This document shows, piece after piece, positions 7,999 to 11,937 of a stretch of 11,937 bases of DNA. The stretch is taken from positions 1 to 11,937 of the forward strand of contig NVVP01000030.1 in NCBI GenBank assembly GCA_002402245.1, in the 5' to 3' direction. The DNA comes from Gammaproteobacteria bacterium (lineage in GTDB: Bacteria > Pseudomonadota > Gammaproteobacteria > Nitrosococcales > Methylophagaceae). A model generated the notes under the pieces. That model saw only the letters and a list, made by a program, of their open reading frames with translations. It was not told the DNA's origin and did no database searches. Numbering within the stretch: position 1 is the first letter of the stretch; each line of letters opens with the position of its first letter. A program made the translations under genes and the position numbers.

Positions 7999-8020
7999 AA
8001 GCACACATCATAAACCGCTA

Positions 8021-8092
8021 TTAACGATTGCAGATGTACATTGTTACTTCAAAACCGAAACGCATATCTGAATATTCTGGTGTAGTCCACAT
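8021..8092 (-). CDS. pqqA: PqqA precursor peptide, copy 2 (operon-leading)
   Basis: Encodes the 23-residue substrate peptide from which PQQ is built. The peptide starts MWTTPEYSDMRF and ends EVTMYICNR. The Glu and Tyr that become PQQ are Glu15 and Tyr19, with the required E-x3-Y spacing, and length is standard for PqqA. It differs from copy 1 at five bases; four are silent and one changes residue 4 (Thr here, Lys in copy 1). A purine-rich AAGAGAGAA Shine-Dalgarno region precedes the ATG. It lies upstream of pqqB in the same direction and probably heads the pqqA-B-C-D-E-ABC transcript. Its own regulatory module is upstream at 8160-8225. Too short for most gene finders. Confidence 0.96.
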   Translation of the reverse strand: MWTTPEYSDMRFGFEVTMYICNR

Positions 8093-8120
8093 AATAATTC
8101 TCTCTTATTTTATAATAATT

Positions 8121-8153
8121 AAAAAAACACTATTTTGATTATTCAAAACAGTG
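8121..8153 (-). other. Leader hairpin plus U-tract before pqqA copy 2
   Basis: The minus strand has an 11-bp stem (8153-8143 with 8138-8128, one G-U pair) with a 4-base loop, followed at once by seven T residues (8127-8121). The stem begins exactly at the transcript start predicted from the -10 box at 8160-8165. It may be a 5' stabilising hairpin, an early attenuator, or a second terminator against read-through from copy 1. The stem is AT-rich, so as a terminator it would be weak to moderate. Confidence 0.5.
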
Positions 8154-8159
8154 AAAGAG

Positions 8160-8165
8160 ATTTTA
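8160..8165 (-). promoter_or_regulatory. Predicted -10 box of pqqA copy 2
   Basis: The minus strand reads GGCGTAAAAT, with TAAAAT as the -10. The same GGCGTA context and the same 43-bp distance to an identical upstream palindrome occur before copy 1. Start of transcription would be near 8153, giving a leader of about 61 bases. The hexamer at the -35 position (8183-8188, minus ACGTAA) does not resemble TTGACA, which fits an activator-dependent promoter. Confidence 0.55.
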
Positions 8166-8189
8166 CGCCTGAGTTCATATCTTTACGTC

Positions 8190-8201
8190 AGGAATCCTCC
8201 T
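8190..8201. promoter_or_regulatory. Secondary operator-like site AGG-N6-CCT before pqqA copy 2
   Basis: An imperfect version of the main palindrome, centred about 21.5 bp (two helical turns) downstream of it and near -42.5 relative to the predicted start. That is where class II activators overlap the -35 region. The same element occurs at the same position before copy 1. Confidence 0.4.
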
Positions 8202-8208
8202 ATTAATT

Positions 8209-8225
8209 CTAAGGATTTTCCTTAG
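8209..8225. promoter_or_regulatory. Palindromic operator CTAAGG-N5-CCTTAG, copy 2
   Basis: Perfect 6-bp inverted repeat around ATTTT, 17 bases in all, identical base for base to 8479-8495. It is centred near -64 of the predicted pqqA copy 2 promoter. The symmetric form fits a dimeric NarL/LuxR-type regulator, and the only such gene in the window is the response regulator at 8502-9140. Confidence 0.65.
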
Positions 8226-8238
8226 TGTTATTTTAGGC

Positions 8239-8276
8239 AAAAAAAAGCCCCCGATACTTGAAGTATCGGGGGCTTT
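8239..8276 (-). terminator. Strong intrinsic terminator after pqqA copy 1
   Basis: A 15-bp perfect stem (8276-8262 with 8258-8244) containing GCCCCCGATACT, with a 3-base loop, followed on the minus strand by eight T residues (8246-8239, the first three also in the stem). It lies 18 bp past the pqqA copy 1 stop. It should end most transcripts of copy 1 and insulate them from copy 2. The plus strand has only a broken T-tract, so it is mainly a minus-strand terminator. Confidence 0.93.
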
Positions 8277-8294
8277 AATTTTAAATCTTGATGC

Positions 8295-8366
8295 TTATCG
8301 GTTGCAAATGTACATTGTTACTTCAAAGCCGAAACGCATATCTGAATATTCTGGTTTAGTCCACAT
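8295..8366 (-). CDS. pqqA: PqqA precursor peptide, copy 1 (stand-alone)
   Basis: A second 23-residue PQQ precursor gene. The peptide begins MWTKPEYSDMRF and ends EVTMYICNR, with Glu15 and Tyr19 in the required E-x3-Y arrangement. It differs from copy 2 only at residue 4 (Lys, the commoner residue in PqqA). Its Shine-Dalgarno AGGAG, nine bases before the ATG, is better than that of copy 2. A strong terminator follows directly, so it is probably a monocistronic gene making extra precursor. A separate promoter module with the same palindrome lies upstream. Multiple pqqA copies are known in some other methylotrophs, so the duplication itself is not unique. Confidence 0.96.
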   Translation of the reverse strand: MWTKPEYSDMRFGFEVTMYICNR

Positions 8367-8389
8367 AGTAATTTACTCCTAAGTTTTTT

Positions 8390-8419
8390 AAAAAATGTTA
8401 GTCGGGCCTTTCCGCTAAC
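8390..8419 (-). other. Leader hairpin plus U-tract before pqqA copy 1
   Basis: The minus strand forms GTTAGCGG / CCG-A-CTAAC, an 8-bp stem with one bulged A and a 6-base loop (8419-8397), followed by A and six T residues (8395-8390). It starts about 5 bases after the predicted transcript start. It has the same layout as the hairpin before copy 2 but a different sequence. It could also be the terminator of the upstream soxYZ-kinase-regulator operon, about 85 bp past the regulator stop. Confidence 0.45.
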
Positions 8420-8429
8420 CTTGAATTAC

Positions 8430-8435
8430 ACTATA
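8430..8435 (-). promoter_or_regulatory. Predicted -10 box of pqqA copy 1
   Basis: The minus strand reads GGCGTATAGT with TATAGT as the -10; transcription would start near 8423 and give a leader of about 57 bases. The -35 position (8453-8458, minus TAACTA) is poor. The GGCGTA context and the 43-bp spacing to the palindrome are shared with copy 2, which supports the call. Confidence 0.6.
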
Positions 8436-8459
8436 CGCCGGCAATTTTGAATTAGTTAG

Positions 8460-8471
8460 AGGAAAAAACCT
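8460..8471. promoter_or_regulatory. Secondary operator-like site AGG-N6-CCT before pqqA copy 1
   Basis: AGG-AAAAAA-CCT on the plus strand, centred near -42.5 and about 21.5 bp from the main palindrome, as in the copy 2 module. It is probably a lower-affinity site for the same regulator next to RNA polymerase. Confidence 0.4.
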
Positions 8472-8478
8472 GACGTCA

Positions 8479-8495
8479 CTAAGGATTTTCCTTAG
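8479..8495. promoter_or_regulatory. Palindromic operator CTAAGG-N5-CCTTAG, copy 1
   Basis: Identical to 8209-8225. It starts 6 bp after the response regulator stop codon and is centred near -64 of the predicted pqqA copy 1 promoter. It is flanked by a second perfect palindrome, TGACGTCA (8471-8478). Confidence 0.65.
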
Positions 8496-8501
8496 CTCCA
8501 T

Positions 8502-9140
8502 TTATGCATCTAATAGACCTGAACGAATTGCCAATCGAGCGAGTTCGGCAGAGTTCGACACATCAAGCTTTTGCTTGATACTAGTATGGTGAGTTCCCAC
8601 TGTTTTAGGGCTTAAGCTTAATATTTCAGCAATATTATTGACGGTTTTACCTTCAGCTAATAAGCGAAATACCTCAAACTCTCGCTGACTCAATACATCA
8701 ATCACATTATTCGAACCCGTGAGTTTCTGCATAGCAAGTTGCTGAGCAATCTCAGGATCAATACACATTTTCCCTTGAGCAACCAAACCAACCGCTTTAA
8801 TCATTTCTTCTGGTGCACTTCGTTTAGGAATAAAGCCTTTTGCTCCGGCTTGTAATGCTCTAGTAGTGAAGACACTATCTTCATGTACGCTTAATACTAA
8901 AATTCGAGCATCAGCATCACGGGCAATAATTCGCTCTATAGCACCAATGCCGCCAATGCCTGGCATTGAAATATCCATCACCACTACATCAGGGTGACAT
9001 TTGGCATATTCTTGCACCGCCTGCTCACCACTCTCCGCTTCTGCTATTACGGTAAATAGTTCACTATCTTCCAACAAGCGACAAAACCCTGCCCGTACCA
9101 AAGCATGATCATCTACTAATAAGATTGCTACTTTACTCAT
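8502..9140 (-). CDS. LuxR/NarL-family response regulator, partner of the adjacent MoxY-like kinase
   Basis: A 212-residue two-domain regulator. The receiver domain (1-120) has the acidic pair Asp10/Asp11, phospho-acceptor Asp56 in VVVMDISMPG, Ser84 and Lys106. The C-terminal LuxR-type helix-turn-helix (about 149-210) reads LSQREFEVFRLLAEGKT, then IAEILSLSPKTVGTHH. Its ATG is one base after the kinase stop (TAGaATG), with AAGGAAG about ten bases upstream, so the pair is coupled. Family and partner place it near MoxX of Paracoccus methanol oxidation and the ErbR/AgmR type that activates pqq and alcohol dehydrogenase genes in Pseudomonas. The two identical palindromes just downstream, in front of both pqqA genes, are its most likely targets; this is inference. 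Confidence 0.93.
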   Translation of the reverse strand: MSKVAILLVDDHALVRAGFCRLLEDSELFTVIAEAESGEQAVQEYAKCHPDVVVMDISMPGIGGIGAIERIIARDADARILVLSVHEDSVFTTRALQAGAKGFIPKRSAPEEMIKAVGLVAQGKMCIDPEIAQQLAMQKLTGSNNVIDVLSQREFEVFRLLAEGKTVNNIAEILSLSPKTVGTHHTSIKQKLDVSNSAELARLAIRSGLLDA

Positions 9141-9141
9141 T

Positions 9142-10836
9142 CTATTTACTTCCTTCTAGTGGCAGACTGATATTAATCTCAACCCCCGTACCCAGACTAC
9201 TGATCAATTCAAATGTCCCGCCTAAGCTATGGGCTCGTTCACGCATTCCTAATAAACCGAAATCAACATCGGAATGGAAGTCTTGCACCACCATACCTTT
9301 GCCATTGTCTTTAATAGTAAGGGATAAGTTATCTTCAGCATTGCTTACTGATATATTAATCTCAGTGGCTGCGGCATGGCGAACTGCATTGGTAATAGAT
9401 TCTTGAATAATTCGAAATACCGTCATATTCATCATTTCGTTGAGATTATCTAACGGCCCAGTAAGCGCCAGTTTAAACTCAATATCTGTTTGCCGTTGTT
9501 GCCATGCTGAAATAGCTTCTTCTAATGTCGGTACTAAACCTAAGTCATCCAGTGGGCTAGGTCGTAACCGCGTAATCATATTATGCACTACATCATAAAT
9601 ATGGCTGGTGACATCTATAATAGCTTGTGCACTTATAAATGCCTTCGGCTCACTGACTTCTGTTCGATTACGAATCAATACCGCATCGGTTTTAATCGCA
9701 GTTAAACATTGTCCAAGCTCATCATGTAATTCACGCGCTAAATGCCGGCGTTCAGCTTCTTGCACATCGGTCATATGCTGCGCTAATAAGCGTGTTTCTT
9801 TTAATTGGTTTTCTGCCGCTTCCGCTTGTTTATGTTCGGTAATATCTCTTAATGTACAAATCACCCCTCGCACAACATTATTAATATCCAACAAAGGCAC
9901 CGTTGAAAACAAAATAGCTGTTTCCTTATTACTCTGTTGAGCTATGCCCGTTTCTAAATTTTCTACGGCTTCGCATTGTTCCAGCACTTCAATAATACGC
10001 AAGCGGGGACCAATAAACTCTAGCGATGAAAGCTGCTTTCCTAATAGTGCTGGAGTTTGATACTGAAATAAGCGTTCTGCGGCCGAATTACAAAATGTAA
10101 TATAGCCGGCATGATCAAGCGATAAAATCGCATCACCTGACTGTTTAACTAATACCGCTAAGCGCCGATTTTCTTCAGTGCTAACTTCGAGTGCTTGGCC
10201 CATGCTATTAAATGATTGGCTAATAACATCCATTTCTCTTAAAGAAAATCTCGGCAAACGTAAATGTAAGTCTCCCCGTTCAAAGCCGGATAATGCCGCT
10301 ACAATATCCTCTAAAGGCTGAAGTAACTTACCCACTCCCCAATAAAGAATAATGCCTACAAATATAAAGATAGTGAAGCCCAATATAAGAATGCTGCGAA
10401 TATCTAACCAACGTTCACTAATTTCTTGCAGTGGTGCCGCATAAATAACCATATGCCCTTGGCCAAACCGCTTCATTAACGGTTTTACTTTGGGTAACAG
10501 TAAATTAACAAACCAATCAGGCGGAATACCGTTATTTCCTGCTTTAGGTTCACCTTCAAATACCAAACCTTCATCATCAAACAATAGAATATGTAGGCTA
10601 CGAATTTCACTTAAGGCGACGACCAATTCCTGTAGATGATGATATACGCCCTCATCTCTATCAAGCGTTCTTCCCGTTAGCGATACGGTAATTAACTGGG
10701 CGGCCGCACTCATGGTTTCTTCCATGTCAGCCTTCACCGAATCACGCGCATTTGATACCAGAACAAACATGCCAGCTAATAAAGACAGCAGTAATAGCAT
10801 GGAAAAGAACAAATTAACTTTTATCTTAAGACTCAT
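9142..10836 (-). CDS. MoxY-like membrane sensor histidine kinase (HAMP-PAS-HisKA_3)
   Basis: A 564-residue inner-membrane sensor kinase. Order of parts: membrane helix about 8-28; periplasmic region about 29-147 that resembles the LapD/MoxY N-terminal domain (PPDWFVNLLLPK and AAPLQEISERWLD are its recognisable patches); membrane helix about 148-168; HAMP about 169-222; PAS about 228-340 with PAC end VICTLRDITEHK; HisKA_3 with phospho-acceptor His371 in ARELHDELGQ; HATPase_c with N-box Asn483, DNGKGM (510-515) and FGLLGMRERAHSLGG (526-540). MoxY of Paracoccus controls methanol oxidation genes, so sensing of an alcohol-related or redox signal is plausible; the ligand cannot be read from sequence. 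The start overlaps the soxZ stop as ATGA, tying the kinase to the SoxYZ pair. Confidence 0.93.
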   Translation of the reverse strand: MSLKIKVNLFFSMLLLLSLLAGMFVLVSNARDSVKADMEETMSAAAQLITVSLTGRTLDRDEGVYHHLQELVVALSEIRSLHILLFDDEGLVFEGEPKAGNNGIPPDWFVNLLLPKVKPLMKRFGQGHMVIYAAPLQEISERWLDIRSILILGFTIFIFVGIILYWGVGKLLQPLEDIVAALSGFERGDLHLRLPRFSLREMDVISQSFNSMGQALEVSTEENRRLAVLVKQSGDAILSLDHAGYITFCNSAAERLFQYQTPALLGKQLSSLEFIGPRLRIIEVLEQCEAVENLETGIAQQSNKETAILFSTVPLLDINNVVRGVICTLRDITEHKQAEAAENQLKETRLLAQHMTDVQEAERRHLARELHDELGQCLTAIKTDAVLIRNRTEVSEPKAFISAQAIIDVTSHIYDVVHNMITRLRPSPLDDLGLVPTLEEAISAWQQRQTDIEFKLALTGPLDNLNEMMNMTVFRIIQESITNAVRHAAATEINISVSNAEDNLSLTIKDNGKGMVVQDFHSDVDFGLLGMRERAHSLGGTFELISSLGTGVEINISLPLEGSK

Positions 10837-11150
10837 CTAACGTTTGTTTCCGCTACACCTTTGGCACCTAAATTATCGACCCAACGAATAGAAATAGTAT
10901 CCCCTAACTCGCCTCCCACCAATTGAAATGAAAAATAAGGGTTTTTCGATGTTGCAGTACCGCATTTAATTGAGAACACCTCTTGCTCATTCCGCCAGCA
11001 ACGAATGTCTTGAATGAACTCTGCAGCAATCAATTCATCTGCAGCATTCTTTGCTCGACCGGTGTGCATAGGATGAGAAAGCAATACTCTAACAACGGTA
11101 TAGTCTTTTTTTAGTTTGGCACGAATGCGATCTTTTGATGGTAAGCCCAT
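10833..11150 (-). CDS. soxZ: SoxZ-like sulfur carrier subunit
   Basis: A 105-residue protein of the SoxZ family, the immunoglobulin-like partner of SoxY in the periplasmic carrier complex. The family motif HPMHTG (usually HPMETG) is near residues 26-31. The C-terminal pattern NPYFSFQLVGGELGDTISIRW then DNLG matches SoxZ, quoted here in two parts (about 70-80 and 84-96). The frame is open upstream to 11228, but the ATG at 11150 is chosen: it gives the normal SoxZ length and is one base after the soxY stop (TAAaATG), whereas the longer form would overlap soxY by 77 bases. SoxZ has no signal peptide and is normally exported with SoxY. It runs into the kinase by ATGA overlap. Confidence 0.88.
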   Translation of the reverse strand: MGLPSKDRIRAKLKKDYTVVRVLLSHPMHTGRAKNAADELIAAEFIQDIRCWRNEQEVFSIKCGTATSKNPYFSFQLVGGELGDTISIRWVDNLGAKGVAETNVR

Positions 11151-11151
11151 T

Positions 11152-11640
11152 TTAACCACAGCCTCCGATATCAACTTCAACAAAGCGTGAGGTTTTATAA
11201 AGCTTTCCTTCAGCACGCACCACCGCAATAACCAAAGAATCCTCTCTAATTTTAATCATACTTTTCAACGGTAATTGCACCACTGGCGTTAACTCCATAC
11301 TCATCGCTAAAGGAAATGGGTTTTTTTCAACTAATATATAAACACGCTCAATATTAGTTAATTTACTTTCAATTTGAAAAGGAACAGTAGCGCCATTAAC
11401 GGCATAACTAGGCGGCGAACCTATTTTAAACTTAACTAATGATTCATCTACCTCATCAACATCACCCACCAATGCTAATAACGCATCTTCCACAGACTCA
11501 GCTTCAAAAGCACCTTTAGGCCAATGCGCCAATAAACGCTGTGGTAACAACAATCCACTTGCAGCCACCAAGGCCAAGGTTGAAGCGGAAATAGTCGCTT
11601 TTAATACTTTTCGGCGTTGTTGATTTAATTCATCATTCAT
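11152..11640 (-). CDS. soxY: SoxY-like sulfur carrier protein with Tat signal
   Basis: A 162-residue SoxY-family protein. A twin-arginine signal is visible: QQRRKVLKA (Arg9, Arg10), then a hydrophobic stretch to about residue 37. The middle has the SoxY patches SPPSYAVNGATVPF (75-88) and VEKNPFPLAMSMELTP (104-119). It ends FVEVDIGGCG with the carrier cysteine Cys161; classical SoxY ends GGCGG, so one terminal Gly is absent. In sulfur oxidation the Cys holds the thiosulfate-derived sulfur on a swinging arm in the periplasm. Here no soxXA, soxB or soxCD are visible, and the neighbours are a MoxY-like kinase and pqq genes. A carrier role linked to quinoprotein oxidation is therefore possible. 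The start overlaps the stop of the upstream gene as TAATG. Confidence 0.88.
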   Translation of the reverse strand: MNDELNQQRRKVLKATISASTLALVAASGLLLPQRLLAHWPKGAFEAESVEDALLALVGDVDEVDESLVKFKIGSPPSYAVNGATVPFQIESKLTNIERVYILVEKNPFPLAMSMELTPVVQLPLKSMIKIREDSLVIAVVRAEGKLYKTSRFVEVDIGGCG

Positions 11641-11937
11641 TACAATTCTTCTGCCTGTGCCAACCTAAGTTCAATATTGCGTAAACGTGCACTAATTTTT
11701 GCTAATTGAAACTCATCATTTAGAGCAAAATCTGCGGCAATACGCAATTGATCTGCCGCTAACTCTAATCGTCCCAACGTATAATAATATTCTGCTAGCC
11801 AACCGTGTGACTGACTTTTCTCACCTAAGTCTCTTTTAGCCTGAGCTAAAAATTGATACAAGCGACTAGAAGGTGAACCTAAGTCTAACTGTTTGAGTAA
11901 TAATTTTTCAGCTTGTTTGGGCAAGTTAGCACGTAAT
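11640..11937 (-). CDS. C-terminal part of a BepA/YfgC-like M48 metalloprotease with TPR repeats (partial)
   Basis: The frame is open to the window edge with no start codon, so this is the 3' end (99 residues) of a longer gene. The visible helices form tetratricopeptide-like pairs: KQAEKLLLKQLDLGSP, SRLYQFLAQAKRDLG, then HGWLAEYYYTLGRLELAADQ and LRIAADFALN. The AEYYYTLGRLELAADQL stretch, followed by a helix ending in KISARLRNIELRL, is characteristic of the end of BepA/YfgC periplasmic M48 proteases that look after outer-membrane protein assembly. The HEXXH protease domain would lie upstream of the window. A different TPR protein cannot be ruled out. It overlaps soxY by one base (TAATG), so it is coupled to the soxYZ-kinase-regulator operon. 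Confidence 0.7.
   Translation of the reverse strand, partial: LRANLPKQAEKLLLKQLDLGSPSSRLYQFLAQAKRDLGEKSQSHGWLAEYYYTLGRLELAADQLRIAADFALNDEFQLAKISARLRNIELRLAQAEEL

Noticed and set aside
7815..8024. Open frame of 69 codons on the plus strand over the pqqB start and the pqqA-pqqB spacer
   Set aside because: Antisense to conserved PqqB codons and runs into pqqA copy 2; composition is not protein-like.
8100..8114. TATAAAAT on the minus strand just before pqqA copy 2 as an alternative -10
   Set aside because: It would leave a leader of only about 10 bases including the ribosome site, and it has no partner -35; it is more likely part of the AT-rich leader.
9608..9940. Open frame of 110 codons on the plus strand inside the kinase gene
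   Set aside because: Antisense to the conserved HisKA_3 and PAS-PAC regions of the kinase; Cys- and Ser-rich translation typical of a shadow frame.
11151..11228. N-terminal extension of SoxZ by 26 codons
   Set aside because: It would overlap soxY out of frame by 77 bases, has no SoxZ similarity, and the ATG one base after soxY gives the normal family length.
1..11937. CRISPR arrays, tRNA or rRNA genes, insertion sequences, attachment sites
   Set aside because: No repeat-spacer arrays, clover-leaf-like genes, transposase reading frames or terminal inverted repeats were seen on either strand.

Overview
The window looks like part of the chromosome of an AT-rich gammaproteobacterium (roughly 40 % GC by eye) that uses PQQ-dependent periplasmic dehydrogenases. 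A methylotroph or other alcohol oxidiser fits best. Three things point there: a complete pqqABCDE set with two pqqA copies, a MoxY/LapD-type sensor kinase with its LuxR-type response regulator, and a separate SoxY/SoxZ pair. The genus cannot be fixed from the sequence. A marine gammaproteobacterial methylotroph such as Methylophaga is a guess from gene content only.

Layout. Positions 17-2404 hold two housekeeping-type minus-strand genes: a PCMT-like methyltransferase and glnS. msrA (2554-3012, +) is the only plus-strand gene; it diverges from glnS and converges on the next cluster. From 11937 down to 3024 everything reads on the minus strand. In transcription order this is: the C-terminal end of a BepA/YfgC-like M48/TPR protease, soxY, soxZ, the sensor kinase, the response regulator, a 595-bp regulatory region carrying two tiny pqqA genes, then pqqB, pqqC, pqqD, pqqE, an ABC ATPase and an ABC-2 permease. 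Most junctions overlap or touch (TAATG, TAAaATG, ATGA, TAGaATG, ATGA, a 20-bp overlap, an 11-bp overlap, ATGA), so two translationally coupled operons are likely.

The most interesting stretch is 7907-8501, which has no long reading frame. It holds two 23-residue PqqA precursor genes that differ at 5 of 72 bases and one residue. Each is preceded by the same regulatory module: a perfect palindrome CTAAGG-N5-CCTTAG, a weaker AGG-N6-CCT site about two helical turns downstream, and a -10 box preceded by GGCG at exactly the same distance (43 bp) with no recognisable -35 box. The first palindrome begins 6 bp past the stop codon of the response regulator, so that regulator is the natural candidate to bind it. 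A strong intrinsic terminator separates the copies, so the upstream pqqA is probably a stand-alone gene while the downstream copy leads the pqqBCDE-ABC operon. Each predicted leader also begins with a hairpin followed by a U-tract.

How the genes may work together (inference): the membrane kinase senses an alcohol-related or redox signal in the periplasm, the regulator activates both pqqA promoters, PqqA peptide is converted to PQQ by PqqB/C/D/E, and the co-translated ABC pair may move PQQ or a related compound across the inner membrane to the dehydrogenases. The SoxYZ-like carrier, coupled to the sensor genes, may have a role tied to quinoprotein oxidation rather than to classical thiosulfate oxidation. 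No other sox genes are visible here.
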